From CAVOXO01 sp963700425 (GTDB lineage Bacteria > Actinomycetota > Acidimicrobiia > Acidimicrobiales > Microtrichaceae): 64,000 bases of DNA. Every line of letters starts with the position of its first letter. Position 1 is the first letter of the stretch. A model generated the notes under the pieces. The model made no database searches. It was not told the DNA's origin and worked only from the letters and a program-made list of their open reading frames with translations. Shown piece after piece: positions 7,781 through 16,134 of this stretch. Position numbers and translations under genes: made by a program. Location of the stretch: NCBI GenBank assembly GCA_963700425.1, contig CAVOXO010000001.1:1674001-1738000 (forward strand), given 5' to 3'.

Positions 7781-7999
7781 ATCTCGCCTGCCGTGTCGCG
7801 TTTGGCGTTCAGCGACCGCCTTCCGAAAACGAGCCCCCGACATCGGGGCAGTTCGACGCGCGTGGGATTTTCGTGTCGGAGGAGCGACTCGAACCATAAC
7901 CCCACGCGAATTCTGAGTGCTATTGCGTGTTTCGTGAGCATCCATGACGAGCAGTTGACGACGAGCCACTGCACAGAGAACTGCACCAAGTCCTGAACC
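7781..7999 (+). repeat. tRNA-Leu-like att repeat, copy 3, with extended flank
   Basis: Bases 7781-7880 match 10682-10780, the tRNA-Leu 3' end and its downstream flank, with about ten differences in 100. The copied flank includes the CCCCG/CGGGG terminator stem (7835-7848). The core at 7873-7910 is identical to copy 1. CTGCACA, CTGCACC and CTGAACC follow at 7969, 7981 and 7993, twelve bases apart. This is the copy with the longest homology to the live tRNA locus, hence probably the most recent scar. Confidence 0.8.
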
Positions 8000-8408
8000 A
8001 GGGTCGGAGCGGAGGCGCACTCCCCCAACGTCGTGGCAATCGGGCGGTTGTCACCGGGGGCCAGTCTCTGCCAGCCATCGCAGAATGCCGGTTCTCGATC
8101 GGGTTGGAGGCTGAGCGATGCCGTGATTATCGAGCACTGCATACGGGCCGGACTGTGCGGGTCGATCGCGCCCTCCGGGGCGGGTTATCGATCGGGGTTA
8201 TCAGGTGCCCTCGACCGCCGCTTCTGGGACTCGTGCATCAAGCGGTGATCAGTGCCGGAGTTCGCTCCCAGCACCATCGAACTCGGCTACCTCGCCCGAC
8301 CCCCGGTCGCCCCAGACCTGGGCAGACCTACGAACTGAAGCGGGCCGAACCGGCAACCACCACAGGGTCCCGCTGGGCGTCGTGTCCCGTCTGCGTGCTC
8401 GCCGTGGC
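8000..8408. other. Gene-free stretch between repeat copy 3 and the hydrolase gene
   Basis: No gene is supported. Open frames on both strands lack recognisable motifs. It is downstream of the hydrolase gene and follows the repeat. Confidence 0.35.
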
Positions 8409-9579
8409 TCAGAGGTGGTCGAGCCATTGGCTGAGCTGCTCCCAGTAGCCGGGGGTCGACAGCACGATGTCATGGCCGACGTCGGGGAGGGTGATGATGG
8501 TGAAGTCGTCGTTGCCGGCTTGGTCGAGGTAGCGGGTGTAGAGGGTTGCGCTGCGGTAGGTGGGTTGGACGATGTCGTCTTCGCCGAAGAACGCGAGCAC
8601 CGGGCTGGTGACTCGGGTGAGCTGGTCGCGGGGGTCCGCCCGCAGGGTCTGTTCGGCGGCGGCTCGCGCTGCGTCGATCTGGTCGGGCGGGATGCTCGCC
8701 AATGCGGGGAGGACGACGTCGTCGAGGTTGAGGGCGGCGGCCCAGGGTTCGTCCTTGATCGAGGTCAGGATGGCGATCGTCTGGTTCGAGTCTCGGCCGG
8801 ACTGAGCGTGGTCGGCTCGTAGACGAGCGGCAAGAACTCTCGCCACGGCCCGGGTCCGAGCTGGTCGGCGGCCTGGTGGTTCACGTCGCGATACAGCGGG
8901 TCGCTGAGCTGCCAGTCGATGAGCAGCCGACCGACCAGGGTCGCCCGCTCGGCGTCGTCGAGTCGGAGACCGGCAGCGCGGTGCTCTGGGTCTCGATCCC
9001 ATAGACCTGCTGCTCGGCGACGGACACACCGGAGCCGGACACCGCGACGAGGAAAGCCACGTCGTCGGGATGGGCGGCGGCCGCCATCGAGATGGCCCAC
9101 GCCTGCTGGCTTTCGCCCCACAACCCGACCCGGTCAGCCTGGATCGCCGGGCGCTCCTGGAGGCGTTGCAGCGCCGCCATCAGCTGGTCTGCCTGGGCCG
9201 CCAAGCTCTGGAACCCGGCCTCGCCGCCCGACTGGCCGACGCCGGGTGGGTCGTAGCGCAACGCGGCGTGGCCGGCCTCGGCGAAGCGATGCGCCAGGTC
9301 CGTCAGCTCGGACACCCCAGACCGCTGGCCACCTTCCGGTCCGACCGACGGGGCAGCAAGCACCACGGCCGGATGCGGCCCCGGCGTCGCCGGTGCAGTC
9401 AAGATCCCGTGCAACTCGACATCCCCGGCCATGAACGTCACGTCCTGTTCTGTCCACGCCCCGCCGGTGGTGGTGGCCGTCGGCTCGGACGTGACGGTGG
9501 AAGCGTGGTCGTCACTGCCACAACCACCAGCCCCCAACACCAACACCGCCGCTAGAGCAAGCGACGCACGCCGATTCAT
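8409..9579 (-). CDS. Alpha/beta-hydrolase lipoprotein (two frameshifts)
   Basis: The corrected product is about 390 residues. The N-terminus MNRRASLALAAVLVLGAGGC is a lipoprotein signal with the lipid-modified Cys followed by GSDD. The nucleophile elbow GLWGESQQA, the acid in FFGEDDIVQP and the histidine in DVGHDIV form a complete Ser-Asp-His triad in canonical order. The frame breaks near 8970 and 8815; both halves join without loss of sequence. It may be an esterase or peptidase of the dienelactone-hydrolase/S9 group. It lies between repeat copy 3 and the tRNA, transcribed away from the third toxin-antitoxin-like pair. Substrate unknown. Confidence 0.75.
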
Positions 9580-9885
9580 GGCACACCTCCTCGTCCACCA
9601 CCACGATGCGCCGCGTCGCTTCCGCCGTCCAGAGGCCAACGCCCTGCCGCCCAGCGAACCCATCATCACGGCACGCCCCGACCTGCTCGACCTCGGGCAG
9701 CGAAGAATGGCATGGTGTCCCATAGCCCCGGACACACCAAGGCCGCCCGCTGCCCCCGGACCGCCGGGACGGCGCTGCGATTCCCGAGCACACGAGGGCG
9801 CCCGACTTTGGTCATCCACCGAGCGAGCGCAAGCGTGCGACTTCCGACGCGATGTGCGGGCCGATCGCAACGCCTCAGCGAATGT
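9580..9885. other. Divergent intergenic region
   Basis: About 300 bases between the divergent hydrolase and the small two-gene module. Nothing gene-like is visible; open frames on either strand lack motifs. It should carry the hydrolase promoter. Confidence 0.35.
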
Positions 9886-9926
9886 CGTCAACAGATGTTG
9901 ACGTTGAGCGTTCCGCTGCCTAGCCT
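9886..9926 (+). promoter_or_regulatory. Promoter with embedded palindromic operator
   Basis: TTGACG (9898-9903), a 17-base spacer and TAGCCT (9921-9926) form a good sigma-70-type promoter. The -35 hexamer is the right arm of a perfect palindrome, CGTCAAC-AGAT-GTTGACG (9886-9903). The predicted start of transcription coincides with the GTG at 9933, so the mRNA is probably leaderless. A product of the two-gene module is the likely repressor (inference). Confidence 0.65.
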
Positions 9927-9932
9927 GACCGA

Positions 9933-10169
9933 GTGGACATCGAGGCGAGCGCCCGCAAGCACGGTGTCTCCGATGACGACATGCTCCACGCACTGCGACA
10001 CCACTGGCGAGGCTTCGAGACCGACGATGCCGACGTCACCATGTTCATCGGACCGTCCGCGAACGGCGAGCCGTTGGAGGTCGGCGTCGTCGATGACGCC
10101 GATGGCGTCGCGATCATCCATGCGATGCCGGCCCGATCCGAGTTCCTGAAAGGTTGGTGGACACCATGA
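9933..10169 (+). CDS. Small toxin-like protein of a two-gene module
   Basis: A 78-residue protein starting at GTG. It has an N-terminal helical segment (ARKHGVSDDDMLHALRHH), then short strands (DVTMFIGPSANGEPLEVGVV, GVAIIHAMPAR) and a C-terminal KGWWTP. The strand pattern and the histidine in the I-H-A-M-P motif recall BrnT/DUF4258-type ribonuclease folds, but the match is loose. Its stop overlaps the start of the HTH partner (ATGA). The promoter is leaderless and overlapped by a palindrome. A toxin role is inferred from size, pairing and context beside two proven-type modules. Confidence 0.6.
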   Translation: MDIEASARKHGVSDDDMLHALRHHWRGFETDDADVTMFIGPSANGEPLEVGVVDDADGVAIIHAMPARSEFLKGWWTP

Positions 10170-10426
10170 CGACACGTGCGCAGCGCGCCGACGCGCTCGA
10201 ACGTTGGGCAGAAGGGGTTGAGGCCGGTGACCTGGTCGAGGCGAAGACCGCAGCGCTTCGGACTATCGCAGAACTTGCCGAACAGCGAGACGACATCGAC
10301 ACGGCGTTGCTCGACGCGATCCGCGATGCTCGCAAGGCTGATCGATCATGGTCGGAGATCGGAGCGATGCTGGGCGTTTCCAAGCAGGCCGCCCAGCGCA
10401 AGTACGCGGCGAAGATCTCGGCGTAG
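10166..10426 (+). CDS. Helix-turn-helix partner of the two-gene module
   Basis: An 86-residue protein starting at the ATG of the ATGA overlap. A long acidic helical N-terminal half (ERWAEGVEAGDLVEAKTAAL) is followed by a DNA-binding segment, RSWSEIGAMLGVSKQAAQRK, near the C-terminus. This is a small HTH protein that would bind the palindrome at 9886-9903 and possibly neutralise the upstream partner. If it is an antitoxin, the order (toxin first) resembles BrnT-BrnA. Start codons further upstream (TTG 10154) are open but unnecessary. Confidence 0.62.
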   Translation: MTTRAQRADALERWAEGVEAGDLVEAKTAALRTIAELAEQRDDIDTALLDAIRDARKADRSWSEIGAMLGVSKQAAQRKYAAKISA

Positions 10427-10681
10427 TCGCCCGCCAGGTCGACTGATCAGGCGCATACTTCGCTCCGTTCCCGGTCGCCGAGGGCGCATCCGATAACCGG
10501 CGAAGTGCTTGACCAACGAGGCGAACGCGGCCGCTCATAATCTCGTTGTCGGCCCACGCGCATACCCACGCGATATCGGCACGTACGATCGCCCGACCGA
10601 CGATCAGGTTGGGCACGCACATATCGTTCGTCGCGACCCGAGACCGGGGGTCGATCGCCGTGGACAAGGTGGACCGAAAGA

Positions 10682-10772
10682 ATTTCGCCTGCGGTGTCGC
10701 GTTTGACGATCCATGACCGCCTTCCGAAATTGAGCCCCGACAACGGGGCAGTTCGACGCGCGTGGGATTTTC
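10682..10772 (+). repeat. tRNA-Leu downstream flank, duplicated at 7781
   Basis: This stretch, immediately 3' of the tRNA gene in its own sense, is repeated at 7781-7872 at roughly 90 percent identity. It contains GCCCCG/CGGGGC (10734-10749), which on the minus strand is a short stem-loop followed by TCAATTTC and probably ends tRNA transcription. The rest of 10427-10773 shows no gene. Confidence 0.72.
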
Positions 10773-10773
10773 G

Positions 10774-10857
10774 TGTCGGAGGGGGGACTCGAACCCCCAC
10801 GCCCTTTCGGACACAAGGTCCTTAACCTTGCGCGTATACCAATTCCGCCACTCCGAC
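10774..10857 (-). tRNA. tRNA-Leu (anticodon UAA)
   Basis: The minus strand gives acceptor GTCGGAG pairing with CTCCGAC, discriminator A, a D-arm with GAATTGGTATACGC, anticodon stem-loop AAGGTTAAGGACCTT with anticodon TAA, a long class II variable arm, and T-arm GGGGTTCGAGTCCCC. CCA is not encoded. A -10-like TATGCT lies upstream at 10891-10896. The 3' half matches the direct repeats at 3974, 5047 and 7873, so this gene is the probable integration target of the island to its left. Confidence 0.93.
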
Positions 10858-10941
10858 GTGACTTGCTCCGGACGGCCGGAGCGAGGAGTCAGCATAGCGT
10901 CTCGCCTCGGTGACCCCGAACCCTTCGGCACCCCGATCCGG

Positions 10942-12508
10942 CTACCTGCCTCGGATCGCCACCGCATCGGGATCGAACGGCAATCCCAGGATCGGATCGA
11001 CCGCCAGGACGTCGTCGGAGACCTCGAAGAGCGCGCCGATCGCCACCAGGGGACCACCGACACGTCGGACATCGCGAACTTCTCGGCATCGCGGTACGCC
11101 TGGCGGCGAGCAGTCGCATTCGGCGTCATTCGAGCCGCCCGAAGGGCCTCGTCGACATCGATCGAGCGTCGACCCGCGAGATTGGCCCGACCGTCGCTCG
11201 CGAATACTGACCACAGGGTCGGATCGGGTGACGGGACCGACGCGAAGGAAGCGAAGACCACCGCCTCGTGGTTGCCTGCCGCGGCCTGAAATGCTCACTG
11301 CGCTCGCTTCGCCGCGACGCGGCTCGACTCCCAGGCCCGCCGCCTCGAACTGGGGAGTCAGCGCATCGACCAGGGTGGAGCTGAGGTCGGAGAGGTCGGC
11401 GTCGAGATACAGGGTGGGAGCACCCTGCGGCCACAGGCTGGCGACCCCGAGAATGGCGACGTCGGGGCTGTACGAGCACGCCGCGTGGCACCCGTCAGGC
11501 GCCCACCAGCCGCCCGGGACCAATGAGTCGACCGGAGACACCGGCCGTCCGACCACGGCCTGGGCGAAGCTCTCCCGGTCGATGGCCGCGGTCGCGGCGG
11601 AACGAGCCTCCACGCTCGCCGTCGTCCCATCGACGATGTTGAACACCAGATACGCCACGCCGACGGGAACCGAGATGACCGATGCCCCGGCGACGGCGTC
11701 GCCTCCCGATGGGTGACGAGCCAGATCCACGTCGCCGTTCCTCAACAGCTCCACGCCCTGCTCCAGATTCTCCACCCGAACCATCTCCACCCGGTCGAGA
11801 GCGCCGCTCGGCTCGATCCGCTCGAACGTGATGCCTCCGGCGCCGGCATCGGCGAGGCGGAACGGGCCCGATCCGTCGGTCGTAGCGACGTCCGAGTCGG
11901 CGTCGGCCTCGAACGCACGAGCGGGGCGGATCGCCAGAGCCGTGTTCGCCAGAAGTGCCGGAAGCTCGTAGTTGGGCTCGGACGCAACGATCTCCACGGC
12001 GTCATCGCCCTGGGTTCCGAGGCCGCTCACTCTCGATGAGCCACCGGACCGGTACGCCTCCACTCCCTCGATCGCGTCGAGATCGCTTCCCGCCATCGAG
12101 GTGGGGTCGAGGCTCGCGGCGTGGGTCAGCGACGCAACGACATCCGCCGACGTGACGGCGGATCCATCGGCGAAGGTTCGGTCGGCGCCGAGTTCGAACT
12201 CCCACGTCATCCCATCGGTCGTCGTCCATTCCTCCGCGACGCCCGGTCCGACCTCGTCCGATCGCGCGATCGAAGTCGGTGAGGGAGTCGTGCACGAGGT
12301 CGACCGCCAGCGCCTGCTCGGTGTCGGCGGGCGTCAGGGCATCGGGATCGATGGTGTCGAGTCCCACGACCGCCATCCGCAGCGTCTGGCCGGCCACGGG
12401 CGCAGCCGGTTCAGCCGCGCCGATCTGCTCGGGGTTCGTCGCCGAGCACGCCCCCGCTCCGACAGCGAGAACGCACAGAGCACTCAGGAAGCTCCGCGGC
12501 AGAGACAC
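10942..12508 (-). CDS. Oligopeptide-type ABC substrate-binding lipoprotein (frameshifted)
   Basis: The corrected product is about 520 residues, the normal size for SBP_bac_5 (peptide/nickel-binding) proteins. The N-terminus has a lipoprotein signal ending GAGAC. TLRMAVVGLDTIDPDALTP near the front, WEFELGADRTFADGSAVTSADVVASL in the first lobe (seen as WEFELGADRTFADG then TSADVVASL), and the late DPTLWSVFASDG and AYRDAEKFA segments follow the family order. The frame breaks near 12240, 11285 and 11065. No permease or ATPase genes are adjacent, so it would have to work with a distant transporter. Ligand unknown. Confidence 0.72.
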
Positions 12509-12557
12509 AGTCGTCTCATCGGCCGATCATCGCCGGCCTGAAAGGACCGACGGCGAT

Positions 12558-12788
12558 TCAGCTGCCGATGAGCTCGGCGAGGATCACCGAGTTGAAGCCG
12601 AAGAGCAGCGCGGCGACGACCGTGATCCGATCGAGGTTCTTCTCCATCACCGTCGAACCCGCCGCCGACGCACCGAGGCCACCGCCGAACATGTCGGACA
12701 GGCCTCCGCCCTTGCCGCTGTGGATCAACACCAGAAAGATCAGCCCCAGTGACAGGACGAACTGAGCAATCAGAGCTGCGATGTACAC
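12558..12788 (-). CDS. secG: Preprotein translocase subunit SecG
   Basis: A 76-residue protein with two transmembrane helices (about residues 4-22 and 55-73) joined by the conserved cytoplasmic loop HSGKGGGLSDMFGG. It supports SecYE during protein export by inverting or stabilising the channel. It lies downstream of the pgk-tpiA block, as in many actinobacteria, but here an acyl-CoA dehydrogenase gene intervenes. Confidence 0.93.
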   Translation of the reverse strand: MYIAALIAQFVLSLGLIFLVLIHSGKGGGLSDMFGGGLGASAAGSTVMEKNLDRITVVAALLFGFNSVILAELIGS

Positions 12789-12859
12789 GACTACTCCTCC
12801 GAACGGGACCAGATCACGCTAGCAGCGACCGCCCGTCGGGCCGTGATGTCACCTCAGCG

Positions 12860-14139
12860 TCACCCCACGACGCCTCGACTGGCTTTCAGTTCGGAAAACG
12901 GCACGTCCTTGTCGCTGCGGGGCTCCTTGGGAAGTCCGAGCACCCGTTCCCCGATGATGTTGCGCTGAACCTGGTCTGTTCCGCCATAGATGCTCACCGC
13001 CGGGGCGAACAAGCGTCAGTTCGGCGACCATCCCGCCGAGCGGACCGTCGGCGCCACGGAGCATGCCGGCGGGACCGAGGATCCGGGGCCCGATGTCGCG
13101 GGACATGCGGGTCATCTCGCTCATGACCAGCTTGGCGATGTTCGGCAGACCGGGCGATGATCGATACCCGCCGCGCGCGCAGCCTTGGCTCGGAGCGCTG
13201 GTCATGCGAGCCGACCTCTCCGAGAACGTGAAGCCGCATCAGATCTCCTGGCGGAGAAGTCGGATCATCGAGCCGACCGACGTCCCGGGCCAGATCGATG
13301 AACATCTTTGCCCCACGACCGGCGATCGCCCCTGCCGTCCCCGACGACGCCTTCCCGACGACGTCGCCGGCGCGTTTCGCGAGTTGGTTCGCCACCGTGC
13401 CGGGGATCGCGGCACCCGCCGCTGATGCTCCGCCTGCGCCGAGTCCCGCCCTCTCGAACATCAGCGTCGTGTTCGCCACCGCCCAGCCGTTGCCCTCCCC
13501 GCCGATCAGATGCATCGTCGGAGACTCTCGCGTCGGAGATGAACACCTCGGTGAAGAGCGCTCGACCGGTCATCTCTCTGAGAGGACGAACGTCGATGCC
13601 GTCCTGATGCATGTCGATGACCGAAATAGGAGATCCCGCGGTGCTTGGGAACCGAAGGATCGGTGCGAGCCATCAGCATGCCCCGATCGGCGAAATGGCC
13701 GCCCGAGGTCCACACCTTCTGGCCGTTGACGATCCATTCGTCGCCGTCGCGCACCGCAGAGGTGCGAATGGACGCCAGGTCGCTGCCCGCCTCCGGCTCG
13801 CTGAACAACTGGCACCACGCCTCCTTCCCCTCCACGATGGGAGGGACGAAGCGCTCGCTTCTGTTCGTCGGTCCCGTGAGCCACGATCGTGGGGCCCGCC
13901 AACAACAGGCCCAATCCAGCAGGAGGCCCCAGCGCCCCGACGTCGGCGATCGTCGGCCGACACCACCGCAGCTTCCGATCGGGAGAGGCCCTTGCCGAAC
14001 CACTCCTCAGGCCACGCGGGGACCGCCCACCCCGAATGGGCGAGCCGCTCCCACCAGTCACCGATCGACAGGTCGGGTCCCAGTTGGAACCCAACCACTC
14101 CGTGACCTCACCCGCGAGATCGTCTGTGTTGTCAGCCAT
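12860..14139 (-). CDS. Acyl-CoA dehydrogenase (many frameshifts)
   Basis: The corrected length is about 425 residues. Across frames the family landmarks appear in order: an N-terminal MADNTDDLAGEVTEWLGSNW, AHSGWAVPAWPEEWFGKG, the FAD-contacting WCQLFSEPEAGSDLASI with NGQKVWTSGGHFAD, and the C-terminal GTDQVQRNIIGERVLGLP (one repaired base). It would oxidise an acyl-CoA with an electron-transferring flavoprotein as acceptor. At least six frame changes are needed, the densest cluster in this half of the window. The position between tpiA and secG is unusual. Substrate chain length cannot be read. Confidence 0.72.
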
Positions 14140-14192
14140 GGCCGTCCCCTCTCGTCTCCGTCGGTGGCCCGCCCGGCGCCAGGGCGGCTGCC

Positions 14193-14973
14193 CTATGCGC
14201 CGTTCATCACGATGCCACCGAAATCGTCGGCGTCGAGGCTCGCCCCTCCCACGAGCGCGCCGTCGATGTCGGGTTGCGACATCAGCTCGGTCGCGTTGCC
14301 CGGCTTCACCGAACCGCCGTACTGGATCCGCACCGACGCAGCCACCTCGGCGCCCGCCACGTCGGCGACGACGATCCCGCGGATGGCGGCGCACATCGAC
14401 TGGGCATCCTCGGGAGTCGCGGTACGTGCCGGTTCCGATCGCCCAGATCGGTTCGTAGGCGATGACCATGTTGGAGACCTGCTCGGCGGCGACCCCGGCC
14501 AGACCGGCGCGGATCTGACCGTCGACCTTCTGCTCGGCGCCATCGGCCTCGCGCTCCTCGAGGGTCTCGCCACAGCACATGATCGGGGTCATCTCCGCCG
14601 CCAGTACGGCTTTCACCTTGCGGTTGACGTCGTCGTCGGTCTCCCCGAAGAGTTCCCGGCGCTCCGAATGGCCGACGATCACGTAGGAGATGTTCAGCTT
14701 GGCCAGCATCGTCGGCGACACCTCGCCGGTGAACGCACCCGATGCCTCCCAGTGGCAGTTCTGTGCGCCGACGCTGAACTTCATGCGGTCGGACTCGACC
14801 GCGGTCTGCACGGTGCGGATGTCGGTGAACGGAGGGTGAACCGACACCTCCACCTTCGAGAAGTCGTGGCCGGCCAGCACATAGCTGAGCTTCTGCACCG
14901 TGGCCAGTGCATCGAGGTGGTTGAGGTTCATCTTCCAGTTGCCGCTGATGAGCGGGGTGCGGGACGTGGCCAT
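14193..14973 (-). CDS. tpiA: Triosephosphate isomerase (one frameshift)
   Basis: Interconverts dihydroxyacetone phosphate and glyceraldehyde 3-phosphate. The substrate lysine Lys14 (NWKMN), the electrophilic His102 (VGHSERR) and the catalytic base Glu174 (AYEPIWAIGTG) are present. The phosphate-binding IQYGGSVKPGN and GALVGGASL follow after the break. The frame shifts near 14424 right after AIGTGT; deleting one base there gives the normal TATPEDAQ continuation. It begins 13 bases after pgk and is clearly in its operon. The break is almost surely a sequence error in this essential gene. Confidence 0.9.
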
Positions 14974-14986
14974 GCGATTCTCCTTG

Positions 14987-16126
14987 TCAGCCGTGCCGTG
15001 ACGCTGCGTTGCGCAGCGCCGCGAGACCCGGCAGGTCTCCTCGTTCGATCAACTCCAGCGACGCCCCACCACCGGTCGAGATGTGGTCCACTCGATCGTC
15101 GACACCGAACTGTGCGGCCGCCGCCGCGCTGTCTCCACCGCCGATGACGCTGAAGCCACGAGCCTCGGCGATGGCGATGGCCACCGCCCTCGTGCCGGCG
15201 TCGAAGCGAGGGTCCTCGAACACGCCCATCGGGCCGTTCCAGAGGATCGTTCCGGCCTCGGCGATGATGTCGCCGAACTCCGCAGCCGTCCCGGGGCCGA
15301 TATCGACCCCCATCCAGCCGTCCGGCACGTCGCGGCCCACGTTGCGGACCTCGCCACCGCGTGCCGGGTCGAACAACGTTCCCCCGGGACCGAGCGCGAC
15401 GATGTCGGACGGAAGATGCAGTCGATCGCCGTGGTCGGCGAGCAGAGCCCGGCACGTGTCGATCTGGTCGGTCTCACACAGAGACGACCCCACCGAGTGC
15501 CCCAGCGCCGCGAGGAACGTGAAGCACATCCCGCCACCGATGATCAGCTCGTCCGCCACGTCCAGCAATGCCCGAATGACCCCGAGCTTGTCGGAGACCT
15601 TCGACCCCCCGGTGATGGCGACGAACGGCCTCGCCGGGTCGTCGCGCAGACCTCCCAGCACCTCCACCTCACGGGCCAACAACCGCCCCGCTGCGGACGG
15701 GAGCCGTCCGGGAGGGCCGACGATCGACCCGTGGGCCCGGTGCGAGGCGCCGAACGCATCGTTGACGTAGAGGTCGTGACCGGCGACGAGTCGGCTCACG
15801 AACTCCGCGTCGTTCGCCGTCTCGCCCGGATCGAACCGGAGATTCTCGAGCAGCGTCACCTCGGGGGCCAGCTCGGCCAGGCGAGCCCTGACAGGCTCGA
15901 CGGAGAACGCCGGGTCCGGAACACCCTTGGGTCGCCCCAGATGGGTGGCGCACGTGACTCGAGCCCCGCGCTCCGTCAACCATTGCAGGGTCGGAAGCGC
16001 GGCACGGATTCTCAAATCGTCGGAGATCTCCCCGTCGTTCAGCGGCACGTTGAAATCGACCCTCACGAGCACCGACCTGCCCGACGGGTCGGGCAGGTCC
16101 TCGAGTTCGGGAACTCCGAACTTCAT
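14987..16126 (-). CDS. pgk: Phosphoglycerate kinase
   Basis: An intact 379-residue enzyme making ATP and 3-phosphoglycerate from 1,3-bisphosphoglycerate. VLVRVDFNVPL at about residues 19-29, THLGRPKG, LLENLRFDPGE, the mid-protein AITGGSKVSDKLGVI, and the C-terminal WNGPMGVFEDPRF and VIGGGDSAAAAAQFG with STGGGASLELI are all present. It is slightly shorter than the usual 390-400. It sits between gap and tpiA with very short gaps, so the three are probably co-transcribed leftward. Confidence 0.96.
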   Translation of the reverse strand: MKFGVPELEDLPDPSGRSVLVRVDFNVPLNDGEISDDLRIRAALPTLQWLTERGARVTCATHLGRPKGVPDPAFSVEPVRARLAELAPEVTLLENLRFDPGETANDAEFVSRLVAGHDLYVNDAFGASHRAHGSIVGPPGRLPSAAGRLLAREVEVLGGLRDDPARPFVAITGGSKVSDKLGVIRALLDVADELIIGGGMCFTFLAALGHSVGSSLCETDQIDTCRALLADHGDRLHLPSDIVALGPGGTLFDPARGGEVRNVGRDVPDGWMGVDIGPGTAAEFGDIIAEAGTILWNGPMGVFEDPRFDAGTRAVAIAIAEARGFSVIGGGDSAAAAAQFGVDDRVDHISTGGGASLELIERGDLPGLAALRNAASRHG

Positions 16127-16134
16127 CGCCCGCG

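Noticed and set aside
3974..7999. Repeats considered as an integron attC array or CRISPR
   Set aside because: The copies resemble a tRNA 3' end, lack the attC fold, and no integron integrase is present. Spacers are 1-3 kb with genes, so it is not CRISPR.
10263..11261. A long minus-strand open frame reading through the tRNA-Leu gene
   Set aside because: Only its upstream part is the tail of the binding-protein gene in another frame; the rest is a translation of the tRNA (the familiar GFESPLRH artefact) and repeat flank.
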